Part shown: one piece after another, positions 37,177 through 44,960 of the stretch
Layout: each line of letters begins with the position of its first letter
Numbering within the stretch: the first letter of the stretch is position 1
NCBI RefSeq assembly: GCF_004309355.1
Contig: NZ_BJCC01000010.1
Location: 1-64,000 of the forward strand
Origin: Enterococcus florum
GTDB taxonomy: Bacteria; Bacillota; Bacilli; Lactobacillales; Enterococcaceae
Reading direction: 5' to 3'
Length of the DNA: 64,000 nt
Notes under the pieces: model-generated
Told to the model about the DNA's origin: nothing
What the model saw: the letters and a program-made list of their open reading frames with translations, nothing else
Database searches by the model: none
Made by a program: the position numbers and the translations under genes

Positions 37177-37241
37177 CGTGGCTGCGGAACGAAAAGACAG
37201 TGCTATTCTAAAATTATGATATGGAATCGATGAGAAACTCG

Positions 37242-37250
37242 TGCTAAACT
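37242..37250 (+). promoter_or_regulatory. Extended -10 of the two-component operon
   Basis: TGCTAAACT, an extended -10 element 33 bases before the response-regulator start; no clear -35. Confidence 0.4.
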
Positions 37251-37282
37251 AAGGAATAACTTGCAGAAAAGGTAGTTGAAGG

Positions 37283-38020
37283 ATGGTACCAATCTATATT
37301 TGTGATGACGTAAAAGAGACGAGAGACTATTTAAAATCGATCTTATCCAATCTGATTATGATCCATGCCTACGATATGGAGATTGTCCTCGTAACTGGGG
37401 ATCCTGAAGCAGTGATCCAACATAGAGAAAGTCACCATTTGCGTTCGATTTATTTTTTTGACGTGGATTTAGCAGATGAACGCTACAATGGTTTCACATT
37501 GGCAAAACAAATCCGCGAACTGGATACACGTGGTTTTTTGATTTTTATTACGACTCATGAAGAATTGATTTTTGAGACGTTTAAGTATCGACTAGAAGCA
37601 ATGAGCTATTTGTATAAAGACCGTCCTGAGAAGTTGAATAAGCAAATCAAGGAATGCCTGGAGGAGGTTCATCATCTTTTGCTCAAAGAAGATGGGGAAA
37701 TGCGCAGGTATTACACTGTCAAAGTAGCTGACAGCAGCTACCAAATTCCAATCGATGAGATTCTCTTTTTTGAAACTGTTGGGTCGCATCGAGTGGTCTT
37801 GCATACCGAGAATCGATTGCTGGAATTTCGCGGGGAGCTTAAGAAAATCGAACAGCAGCTACCAAAGGATTTTGTAAAAATCCATCGGTCGTACATCATT
37901 CAAAAAGAGAAGATCGTTCAAGTCAATTATTCGGACAATACGGTGATCATGAAAGATGGTTCGGTATGTTTGATGTCTAGAATAGGAAAGAAGCTGTTAA
38001 AACAGCTGTTTGAATCTTAG
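37283..38020 (+). CDS. LytTR response regulator, AgrA/ComE-like
   Basis: A 245-residue response regulator. The receiver domain (about residues 1-125) has the acidic pair CDD at 8-10 and the phosphoacceptor in IYFFDVDL near 59. The C-terminal LytTR DNA-binding domain spans about 142-243, with FFETVGSHRVVLHT and DFVKIHRSYIIQ. Such regulators pair with HPK10-type kinases such as AgrC. Nine bases separate it from the kinase gene. RBS AAGGTAGTTGAAGG. Confidence 0.9.
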   Translation: MVPIYICDDVKETRDYLKSILSNLIMIHAYDMEIVLVTGDPEAVIQHRESHHLRSIYFFDVDLADERYNGFTLAKQIRELDTRGFLIFITTHEELIFETFKYRLEAMSYLYKDRPEKLNKQIKECLEEVHHLLLKEDGEMRRYYTVKVADSSYQIPIDEILFFETVGSHRVVLHTENRLLEFRGELKKIEQQLPKDFVKIHRSYIIQKEKIVQVNYSDNTVIMKDGSVCLMSRIGKKLLKQLFES

Positions 38021-38029
38021 GAGGTAAAA

Positions 38030-39358
38030 ATGGAGGATTTGTTTATCAATTTACTTGGAGGCGGCTTGACCTTCTTTGTCATCACCCTCTCGGAGTATCA
38101 GCTGATTGGGTATGTCTTGCATGAGAAAAGCAAACGATCCTATACTTTAGCGATCTATGCGTTGCTTTCCTCTTTTTTTGCACTCGTGATGTATGCAACG
38201 GTGGGGTGGCCGATCGTCGTTTTTCTGCTATTTAATGCGGTAGTTAACACGATTCCTTCAGTGTTGGTCCATCGTTACATTTTCAAAACGATCGATAGCC
38301 GCATCATTTTCTTTTTAGCGCTTATCTCTTCGATCTTTTGCTTAGTTCTTAGTTATTGGAGCCAAACGATCATCGCGATCATAGACAATGATATCAGCTG
38401 GGTTGCTCGAGCGCTCGTAACCAATATCATTCTTTTTCTTTCTTACTCTACCGTCTATTATCTGCTTTCAAAAACAAAAGTTTTCTTTGTCTTGAGAAAA
38501 GTTTCGGATTATCCCCGACTGGCTCTTATCATTGCGTTAATCGTGACTGTCTTTAATTGTGTGATCGAGATAATCAATTACGCGGTTTTAGACGTCAGCT
38601 TTTCTATGGTTCGAACAATTTTGTATACTTTGTCGTATGGATTGGTGGTAGTTGTTTATCTTTTTTTGTTGAGAGAATTTCTAAGGGAAAGACGATTACA
38701 GGAATCTGAAGCGCTGATTTTGCAGCAGCAGACGTATCTTAATCGCATGGAAGATATACAGCTGGAGCTTCGGAAAATCCACCATGACTATAAAAATGCG
38801 GCAACAGGGTTATACGCTCAAATGGAAAAAGGAGATATCGATGCTGCTCAGGAATACATCAGTAAAAAGATGCTGAAGCTCGATGAGGGCATCCACCTCA
38901 GTATGCAGCAATTAAACCAATTGACCAATATCGAGGTTGTCGAATTAAAAACGTTGTTGATGGTCAAGGTCGTTCAGGCGGAGCGCCAAGGGGTGGAGTT
39001 AGCTGTTGAGGTGTTCGAGCCTATTCAAAAAATTCCAATGGAAATCTCTGATTTATTGAGGTGTGGCGGGATTTTAATCGATAATGCGATCGAGGCAGCA
39101 GCCAAGGAGTCCAATCGAAAAGTGGTCATCGTCTTGTTGAAGGAAAACGGGAAGGTGACGTTATTGGTAAAAAATTCAATTACCCAACCAGTCGATCTTC
39201 AACGTATCTGGACGACCGGCTATTCAACCAAAGGAGCCGATCGTGGATTGGGTCTGGATAACTTGAAATCAATTATTCGCCGTTACCCGGATATTTGGCT
39301 GGAAACAAGAGTTGAAAAACAAGAATTTATTCAAATGGTGACCTTTACCCTTGCCTAA
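38030..39358 (+). CDS. Sensor histidine kinase, AgrC-like (GHKL)
   Basis: A 442-residue membrane kinase with about six to seven N-terminal hydrophobic helices (residues 5-220), a coiled segment, the phosphoacceptor region LRKIHHDYKNA (His251 or His252) and an ATPase domain with the N-box CGGILIDNAIEAA near 346-358 and G-box DRGLGLDNLK. This is the layout of peptide-sensing AgrC/ComD kinases. No agrB or agrD-like gene is nearby, so the signal is open. AGGAGG precedes the ATG. The ABC-2 exporter genes follow after a terminator and are the likely target, by inference. Confidence 0.9.
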   Translation: MEDLFINLLGGGLTFFVITLSEYQLIGYVLHEKSKRSYTLAIYALLSSFFALVMYATVGWPIVVFLLFNAVVNTIPSVLVHRYIFKTIDSRIIFFLALISSIFCLVLSYWSQTIIAIIDNDISWVARALVTNIILFLSYSTVYYLLSKTKVFFVLRKVSDYPRLALIIALIVTVFNCVIEIINYAVLDVSFSMVRTILYTLSYGLVVVVYLFLLREFLRERRLQESEALILQQQTYLNRMEDIQLELRKIHHDYKNAATGLYAQMEKGDIDAAQEYISKKMLKLDEGIHLSMQQLNQLTNIEVVELKTLLMVKVVQAERQGVELAVEVFEPIQKIPMEISDLLRCGGILIDNAIEAAAKESNRKVVIVLLKENGKVTLLVKNSITQPVDLQRIWTTGYSTKGADRGLGLDNLKSIIRRYPDIWLETRVEKQEFIQMVTFTLA

Positions 39359-39401
39359 AAGACAGAAAATTACCGATAAGGACGATTTTCTGTCTTTTTA
39401 G
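39355..39401 (+). terminator. Terminator of the two-component operon
   Basis: The stem CTAAAAGACAGAAAAT/ATTTTCTGTCTTTTTAG overlaps the kinase stop codon and ends in a T-rich arm. Confidence 0.85.
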
Positions 39402-39473
39402 GGTGGTTCCCCTTTTTCTATTTCATTTTATCTTATAGTAGAGAAAAGAATGGATAGAGAAGAGGGAGCGGTT

Positions 39474-40325
39474 ATGGGAAACACATTGTTGCAATTAAGA
39501 CATATTTCAAAAGCATTTTCTCAAAAGCAAGCATTGAAGGATATTTCGATCACCCTTTCTGCTGGTGAGATTCTAGGGTTTTTAGGCCCATCCGGTGCTG
39601 GAAAAACAACCACGATCAAAATTATCACGGGACAAATGACCCAAAGTTCAGGAGAAGCGACGATTTTAGGCAGTGACACGCGTAAAATCGACGAAAATAT
39701 CTATGAGAATATTGGGATTGTGACAGATGCCAGTGGAATCTATGAAGAGTTCACGGTCTATGAAAATTTAAAGTTATTTGCCGATCTGCTGGGGATTCCA
39801 AGGAAACGGATCGATCAGTTGGTTGAACGAGTAGGATTGACCGAGCAAAAAAAGCAGCCGGCAGGAAAATTGTCCAAGGGACAAGGCCAGCGTTTGATTT
39901 TGGCTCGTGCCGTTTTGCATCAACCCAAATTATTGTTTCTAGATGAACCAACATCTGGACTTGATCCTACGACGGCTTTGGAGATCCATCGTTTGTTGCT
40001 GGAGCTGAAAGAGGCTGGAATGGGCATCTTTTTGACGACGCATAACATGGAAGAGGCCACCAAATTATGTGATCATGTTGCTTTGTTGAATGATGGGAAG
40101 ATCATCGAGTTTGGCACTCCCCAAGAGATTTGTTTAAGGTATAACACCGAAAAACAATACCGTATTTTATTGAGTACGCAAGAAGAAATCGTGCTCTCTC
40201 ATACTACAGAAAACACTCAAAAGCTTTCAGAATGGCTCACGAGAAATCTGATCGAATCAATCCATTCCTGTGAGCCGACGCTGGAAAATGTATTTTTGAA
40301 AGTAACTGGAAGGGAGCTAAGCTGA
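39474..40325 (+). CDS. ABC transporter ATP-binding protein
   Basis: A 283-residue ATPase of the ABC-2/multidrug (CcmA-like) class: Walker A GPSGAGKTT near residues 39-47, signature LSKGQGQR near 134, Walker B LLFLDEPTSGLD and the H-loop TTHNMEE. A C-terminal extension of ~75 residues follows, as in drug or bacitracin-type exporters. The ATG at 39474 has GAGGGAG upstream, while an earlier ATG at 39450 is less well supported. The permease gene begins at the last base of its stop codon. Confidence 0.88.
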   Translation: MGNTLLQLRHISKAFSQKQALKDISITLSAGEILGFLGPSGAGKTTTIKIITGQMTQSSGEATILGSDTRKIDENIYENIGIVTDASGIYEEFTVYENLKLFADLLGIPRKRIDQLVERVGLTEQKKQPAGKLSKGQGQRLILARAVLHQPKLLFLDEPTSGLDPTTALEIHRLLLELKEAGMGIFLTTHNMEEATKLCDHVALLNDGKIIEFGTPQEICLRYNTEKQYRILLSTQEEIVLSHTTENTQKLSEWLTRNLIESIHSCEPTLENVFLKVTGRELS

Positions 40326-41071
40326 TGCGCGTATCGATGAAAAAGGTCGTGGTTTTAACTCGGTTCAAATGGAAGGAATTACTTCGCAATAAAACGTTTT
40401 TGATCACCAGCAGCATGGTGCCATTAATGACACTGGTCATGCGATTTCTTTACCTCAACATTCTCGATGGCGAACAAATGCCTCCGATGATGTTAGGAAT
40501 GGTATTGAATTTAGGTTTGCTGATGAACCTAACCACTGTTTCCATGATGATGCCGGCCACTATGTTGGCAAAAGACAAAGAAAAAAACACGCTGCGTACA
40601 TTGATGACCTCTTCGGTGAACGGCGGTGAATACTTTATCAGTTCAGTTCTTCCTTCTTTTGCGGTTTCTTTTGTCATCAATCAACTTATTTTAGTTTTGA
40701 GCGGGATCGATCTGAAAACTGTCAACTTAGGATTGTATCTGATCGTGACGACGATCGCCTGTTTAACTAGCTGTGTATTAGGGATGCTGATCGGCTTATT
40801 TGCTAAAAATCAAATGTCCTCCAGCAATCTTTGCACAGGCTTTATCTTGGTTTTGATGCTGATCCCAATGTTCGGAAGTCTTGCCAGCGGGTTGAAATCC
40901 ATCAGTGGGTTCATCTACACGGGCATCGTAGGAAATCTGGTGACTTCTTTTGTGAACGGTGAACAGCAAGGGATGACATTCGTCAATTGGCTGGTTTTGT
41001 TGGTCGAATTGGTCTTCATCTCCATACTCTTCCTTGTAAATTATCGGAAAAATGGATTTGAAAGGGATTAA
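40325..41071 (+). CDS. ABC-2 type transporter permease
   Basis: A 248-residue membrane protein with about six hydrophobic segments and the ABC-2 permease pattern: a cytoplasmic N-terminus (RFKWKELLRNKTFL), the central LAKDKEKNTLRTLMTSSV coupling segment (about residues 81-98), then helices to the C-terminus. It forms the export channel for the upstream ATPase. Start and stop codons overlap by one base, indicating coupling. Possible substrates are peptides or drugs; nothing here decides. Confidence 0.87.
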   Translation: MRVSMKKVVVLTRFKWKELLRNKTFLITSSMVPLMTLVMRFLYLNILDGEQMPPMMLGMVLNLGLLMNLTTVSMMMPATMLAKDKEKNTLRTLMTSSVNGGEYFISSVLPSFAVSFVINQLILVLSGIDLKTVNLGLYLIVTTIACLTSCVLGMLIGLFAKNQMSSSNLCTGFILVLMLIPMFGSLASGLKSISGFIYTGIVGNLVTSFVNGEQQGMTFVNWLVLLVELVFISILFLVNYRKNGFERD

Positions 41072-41085
41072 GGAGTTTAGTCGAC

Positions 41086-41114
41086 GGCGTACATCGTAAG
41101 GTGTACGCCTTTTT
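41086..41114 (+). terminator. Terminator of the ABC-2 exporter operon
   Basis: A perfect stem GGCGTACA/TGTACGCC with an 8-base loop is followed by TTTTT. Confidence 0.88.
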
Positions 41115-41152
41115 GTTGAACTAGGCCACGTCGGCTCAATATAGAAACCTGT

Positions 41153-41181
41153 TTGACAGTGATTGAGTAAGCGAATACACT
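41153..41181 (+). promoter_or_regulatory. SigA-type promoter of the FAH-family gene
   Basis: TTGACA (41153-41158), a 17-base spacer and TACACT (41176-41181). Confidence 0.75.
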
Positions 41182-41204
41182 AAATGCTATAGGAGGTCAA
41201 GTGA

Positions 41205-42074
41205 ATGAAATTTTGTACATTTAAACAGGGAAAAATAAAAGTTGGATTGGTTTCAGAGGATGAACAGTATGTTTATCCATTGGACGAACGGTTTCCAGAA
41301 ATCACAAAAATGGAAGATTTGATTACTGCCTATCCAACAATCAAGGATCGAATCAACAAGGCTAAGGATGAAGTGACGCCGCTTCCTCTGGCAGAGATCA
41401 AATTGCTTGCGCCGATCCCTCAGCCGAAACACGATTTACTATGCGTGGGATTAAATTATAAGCTTCATGCGATCGAATCAGCCAATTTTGCTGGTAGAGA
41501 GTATCAGCCGCCTGTGCATCCAGTCTATTTCTCCAAACGGGTAAACCAAGCAGTTGGACCCGATGGGGCAGTCTTCGCGCATGAGGATATTACAAATAAA
41601 TTGGATTATGAAGTTGAACTAGCCGTTGTTATTGGAAAAACCTGCAGCCATGTAGCACCTGAAGAAGTTTTTGATTATATATTCGGCTATACAATTGGCA
41701 ATGATATCTCTGCGCGAGATCTTCAATTTGCCTACGGACAGTACACGTTTGGCAAAGGACTTGATCACTTTGCACCTATCGGACCTTGGATCGTTACCGA
41801 GGATGCGTTTTCTCGGCCGCCGCATATCAATCTAAAAGCTTATGTAAACGATGAATTGCGGCAGAACAGCAATACAGAAGATTTGATTTTTGATCTCCCG
41901 CATCTGATCAGCGAATTGTCGCAAGGAATTACTCTAGAGCCTGGGGATATCGTATTGACGGGAACACCTTCAGGCGTAGGAATGGGATTCAATCCACCAA
42001 AATTCCTGAAAAAAGGCGACGTGGTCGTATGTCAAATCGAGGGAATCGGAACACTTAAAAATATCGTGACTTAA
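41205..42074 (+). CDS. Fumarylacetoacetate hydrolase (FAH) family protein
   Basis: A 289-residue protein with an ~75-residue N-terminal domain and a FAH catalytic fold: LLCVGLNYKLHA near residues 78-89, metal ligands in LDYEVELAVVIGK (about 131-143), FGYTIGNDISARDLQ near 159-173 and GDIVLTGTPSGVG near 249-261. Bacterial members are acylpyruvate hydrolases, oxaloacetate decarboxylases or isomerases of aromatic breakdown. No aromatic pathway is nearby, so housekeeping removal of acylpyruvates or oxaloacetate is more plausible. It is followed after 16 bases by the gamma-carbonic-anhydrase-like gene. RBS AGGAGGTC. Confidence 0.9.
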   Translation: MKFCTFKQGKIKVGLVSEDEQYVYPLDERFPEITKMEDLITAYPTIKDRINKAKDEVTPLPLAEIKLLAPIPQPKHDLLCVGLNYKLHAIESANFAGREYQPPVHPVYFSKRVNQAVGPDGAVFAHEDITNKLDYEVELAVVIGKTCSHVAPEEVFDYIFGYTIGNDISARDLQFAYGQYTFGKGLDHFAPIGPWIVTEDAFSRPPHINLKAYVNDELRQNSNTEDLIFDLPHLISELSQGITLEPGDIVLTGTPSGVGMGFNPPKFLKKGDVVVCQIEGIGTLKNIVT

Positions 42075-42090
42075 AAATAGGGGTGAGGAC

Positions 42091-42576
42091 GTGACACATT
42101 TTATTGCAGATAGTGCAGATGTTTATGGAGAGGTAACGCTTGGGGAAGGGTCAACAATCTGGTTTCAATCGGTACTTCGCGGCGACAGCAACACCATTAC
42201 AATCGGAGACCGCACCAATATTCAAGATGGGTCGATTGTGCATGTGGATCATGATGCGCCAGTTGTGATCGGTGATGAGGTAACGATTGGACATGCTTGC
42301 ATCATTCATGGCTGTACGATTCAATCGGGTGCTTTGATCGGTATGGGAACAACGATTTTAAACCATGCTGAAATCGGTGAAAATTGTTTGATCGGAGCCG
42401 GGTCTTTGGTGACAGAAGGGACGATCATTCCTCCGAACAGTTTGGCTTTCGGTTCACCTGCGAAGGTTATGCGAACGTTGACAGACGAAGAAATTGAAAA
42501 AAATCGTCAAAATGCTTTGCATTACGAGGCGCAAGGACAAGCTTATTTGAAGAAAACGTATCGGAAAATGGAGTGA
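42091..42576 (+). CDS. Gamma-carbonic-anhydrase-like hexapeptide-repeat protein
   Basis: A 161-residue left-handed beta helix built of hexapeptide repeats. The zinc-binding histidines of the gamma carbonic anhydrase group appear in IVHVDHDAP and IGHACIIHGCTI (about residues 50-75), and the SVLRGD and TNIQDGSIVH segments are conserved. Whether it is an active anhydrase cannot be judged; many relatives (YrdA, PaaY) are of uncertain activity or are thioesterases. Translation begins at GTG after AGGGGTGAGG. It is probably co-transcribed with the FAH gene. Confidence 0.88.
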   Translation: MTHFIADSADVYGEVTLGEGSTIWFQSVLRGDSNTITIGDRTNIQDGSIVHVDHDAPVVIGDEVTIGHACIIHGCTIQSGALIGMGTTILNHAEIGENCLIGAGSLVTEGTIIPPNSLAFGSPAKVMRTLTDEEIEKNRQNALHYEAQGQAYLKKTYRKME

Positions 42577-42677
42577 GAAAAAGAGGCTGTCGATTTCCAT
42601 TATTTCTGAGGAAAACGTACCAATAGTAGGAAGATGCACCTAGAAAAATCACTTTGATGTATCTTTTTGGCGATCCT

Positions 42678-42686
42678 TGTTATAAT
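42678..42686 (+). promoter_or_regulatory. Extended -10 promoter of the yjdI-like gene
   Basis: TGTTATAAT, an extended -10 element about 50 bases before the start codon; the -35 is weak. Confidence 0.5.
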
Positions 42687-42733
42687 TTAGTTAAGTTAGT
42701 AACTAGTAAATTGTAAGTATAGGGGTGTTATCA

Positions 42734-43009
42734 ATGGATGGCAATAAGATAAACGGACAAGAGGTAACGCGTGAGCTGTTGGAGCAGAAAGGCTATAAGA
42801 GATATCGTGGGGAGAACATCGATATTTATTATGACAAGAATATCTGTGCCCATATCGGTAACTGTGTTCGAGGGAATCCGGAGATTTTTGAAGTGGGTCG
42901 TCGCCCTTGGATCATCCCGGACAATGGTTCTGAGAAGAATGCGGCCTTTGTTGTGGATACCTGTCCCAGCGGTGCATTAAAGTATATTTTTCGAAAAGAG
43001 GATGCGTAA
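42734..43009 (+). CDS. YjdI-like mono-cluster Fe-S protein
   Basis: A 91-residue protein of the Fer4_19/YjdI family. The cysteines Cys38 and Cys44 (ICAHIGNC) and Cys77 in DTCPSGALKY, with the P-S-G-A-L ending, are the family hallmark and would bind an iron-sulfur cluster. Its function is unknown. The frame opens three codons earlier at a GTG, but AGGGGTG correctly precedes ATG 42734. Its stop overlaps the start of a YjdJ-like acetyltransferase gene, the same pairing as yjdI-yjdJ in E. coli. Confidence 0.88.
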   Translation: MDGNKINGQEVTRELLEQKGYKRYRGENIDIYYDKNICAHIGNCVRGNPEIFEVGRRPWIIPDNGSEKNAAFVVDTCPSGALKYIFRKEDA

Positions 43010-43284
43010 TGGAAATCAAAGAAGAACAGAATCGTCTTGTATTATTGAATGATGAAGGACAAGAAACGGGTGAAATGACTTGGTCAAATGCTGGCTCCGA
43101 TATCATGATCATTGACCATACGTTTGTTGATCCAGCCTATCGTGGACAGAAGCTGGCAGAAAAATTGGTTCGACAAGGAGTGGAGATCGCGCGTCGCGAC
43201 CATAAGGAAGTTATTCCGCTGTGCCCCTTTGCCAAACGTGAATTCGACAACAAGTCAGAATATGGCGACGTTTTAAGAAAGTAA
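43009..43284 (+). CDS. YjdJ-like GNAT-type acetyltransferase
   Basis: A 91-residue short GNAT-like protein (PF14542 type): IMIIDHTFVDPAYRGQKLAEKLVRQGVEIAR carries the acetyl-CoA loop R-G-Q-K-L-A, and the ending VIPLCPFAKREF is typical of this group. The acceptor is unknown. The start codon shares one base with the stop of the Fe-S gene, so the two are translationally coupled and may work together. Confidence 0.88.
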   Translation: MEIKEEQNRLVLLNDEGQETGEMTWSNAGSDIMIIDHTFVDPAYRGQKLAEKLVRQGVEIARRDHKEVIPLCPFAKREFDNKSEYGDVLRK

Positions 43285-43382
43285 AAAAAATGAGGCAATA
43301 AAAAAAAGACTCCCCCTAGTCAAGCCATCGTATTTGTGCTAAAGTAATGCTGAGATAGTTTGGGAAAAAGGAGGAGCTTTTT

Positions 43383-43619
43383 TTGTACAATTTTATTTTA
43401 GGTGTGATCATTGTTTTGTCAGTGATCATTGTGATCACTATCATGATGCAGCCAAGCAAACAAAATAGTGCAGCTAGTGCATTCACAGGCGGAGCAGATC
43501 AATTGTTCGGCAAGCAGAAGGCTCGTGGATTCGAAGCCGTGATGCAGCGTACAACAGCCGTACTTGGGGCTGTTTGGATGATCTTGTTGTTTGTTTTAAT
43601 GTTTTTATCTAGTAAATAA
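43383..43619 (+). CDS. secG: Preprotein translocase subunit SecG
   Basis: A 78-residue membrane subunit of the Sec translocon. It has two hydrophobic helices (about 4-22 and 56-75) joined by the typical cytoplasmic loop SAASAFTGGADQLFGKQKARG. Translation begins at TTG with AGGAGG eight bases upstream. The downstream order esterase-rnr-smpB is the standard Firmicute arrangement, here interrupted by a reverse-strand lipoprotein gene. Confidence 0.93.
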   Translation: MYNFILGVIIVLSVIIVITIMMQPSKQNSAASAFTGGADQLFGKQKARGFEAVMQRTTAVLGAVWMILLFVLMFLSSK

Positions 43620-43623
43620 TGCA

Positions 43624-43653
43624 AAAAAACCTCTCAGAAATGAGAGGTTTTTT
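43624..43653 (+). terminator. Terminator of secG
   Basis: The stem AAAACCTCTCA/TGAGAGGTTTT with a GAAA tetraloop is followed by TT. Confidence 0.9.
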
Positions 43654-43684
43654 CGTTGATCCCATTTTACGGTCGATGATTCGA

Positions 43685-44104
43685 TCAAACGAACTCAACT
43701 GACTTGATAGAGTTTCCAGGAATCTGCGGGGGAATCGACATGGTCATTATGGGAACTGCCGATAAAGTGCACCGCAACTTTATACCTGGAGTGAATTGAT
43801 CGATGGAAAAAGCCAACTGTTCTTTGGGAACATTCAGCAAAACACCGTTGGTGTGAAAGCTGCTTAACACAGATTCAGGGTCTTCCACCTTGGTGATCTT
43901 CTTCAAATACAATTGCAGGGTATCTTGATCGTCCTGTTCGGTGGGTTGTTTTGCTAATTCGCCGATAAATATCGTAGACATGGACTCATGCTCCTCAATA
44001 GTCTCACTCGCTGATTGCGAAGATGGTGTAGTTGATGTTGGTCGCTGGCAAGCAGTAATACTCAGACCCAGAAGGCACAGCGAAAAAAGGAAGTATTTCT
44101 TCAT
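43685..44104 (-). CDS. Putative lipoprotein of unknown function
   Basis: A 139-residue protein with a lipoprotein signal peptide: MKKYF, a hydrophobic stretch and the lipobox SITAC with Cys19. A Ser/Thr-rich linker follows (TSTTPSSQSASET) and then a ~100-residue domain that I do not recognise. It would be anchored to the outer face of the membrane. RBS GAAAGGACGC. Its position between secG and the esterase gene, on the opposite strand, breaks a usually contiguous operon. Confidence 0.75.
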   Translation of the reverse strand: MKKYFLFSLCLLGLSITACQRPTSTTPSSQSASETIEEHESMSTIFIGELAKQPTEQDDQDTLQLYLKKITKVEDPESVLSSFHTNGVLLNVPKEQLAFSIDQFTPGIKLRCTLSAVPIMTMSIPPQIPGNSIKSVEFV

Positions 44105-44212
44105 TTTGCGTCCTTTCTTTTTATTCTTTCCTTATAGTATACCTGACTTCCTGATCAATAAAAATCAAGTATGTATAAAGGTATGGTAAAATAAATCGAG
44201 GAGTTGAAGCAA

Positions 44213-44959
44213 ATGGTACAAATCAAAAGTCCTAGATCGATTTTTCTGCCGAGTGGTCCAAATGCTGTTCTATTGCTGCATGCTTATTCGGGCAGCCCCA
44301 ACGATGTCAGAATGTTGGCTCGCGCATTAGAAAAGAAAACATACACGGTGTATGCGCCGATGTTCAACGGCCATGGAACCGCTAATCCAGCAGATATTCT
44401 TGAAAAAAGTCCAGCAGATTGGTGGAAGGAATCTCAAGAGGCTATCTCTTTTTTAAAGAGTAAGGGATATGAACAAATTGCAGTCTTTGGTTTGTCTATG
44501 GGCGGTATCTTCGCAACACGATTGCTAGCAACAGATGCATCGCTGCTTGGAGGCGGTTTTTTCTGTTCGCCGATTGCTCCGGTAGAGACACAGGTCGAAG
44601 AGAACTTTTTGGAGTATGCCAAGCAGCTGTTAACTCAAGCACAGGAAAAAGAGGTCTCTGAACAAGTCGAAGCGTTGCGACCTCAGGTCAAGAGTCAACT
44701 AGAGGCGATTCAGGTTCAGGCGGCTGAAAGTTTTGAGCGGCTTGAGCAGATTAAAACTGCTTTTTTTATGGCGCAGGCAGGAAAAGACAAGATGATCGAT
44801 GCATCGGGCGTATTTCAAACCGCTCGAGCGTTGGAAAACACACACTTTACTTTAAAGTGGTACCCCGAAAGCGGACATGTCATCACTGTGGGACCGGAAC
44901 GCAGAGAATTTGAACGGGATGTCGCTGACTTTTTAGCGACTCTTGAGTGGAGAGAATAA
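44213..44959 (+). CDS. Carboxylesterase / alpha-beta hydrolase (Est family)
   Basis: A 248-residue serine hydrolase. The nucleophile elbow is GLSMGG (Ser near residue 92), the oxyanion region is LLLHAYSGSP near 21-30, and the last catalytic histidine is in ESGHVIT near 222. It resembles the short-chain carboxylesterases (Est30/YvaK) usually found between secG and rnr in Firmicutes. GAGGAG precedes ATG 44213; a TTG nine bases upstream is less likely. The rnr start follows one base after its stop. Confidence 0.9.
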   Translation: MVQIKSPRSIFLPSGPNAVLLLHAYSGSPNDVRMLARALEKKTYTVYAPMFNGHGTANPADILEKSPADWWKESQEAISFLKSKGYEQIAVFGLSMGGIFATRLLATDASLLGGGFFCSPIAPVETQVEENFLEYAKQLLTQAQEKEVSEQVEALRPQVKSQLEAIQVQAAESFERLEQIKTAFFMAQAGKDKMIDASGVFQTARALENTHFTLKWYPESGHVITVGPERREFERDVADFLATLEWRE

Positions 44960-44960
44960 A

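Noticed and set aside
37177-37282. Search for an AgrD-like peptide gene before the two-component genes
   Set aside because: No small frame with an RBS and a plausible leader or processing motif was found here or at 39359-39473.
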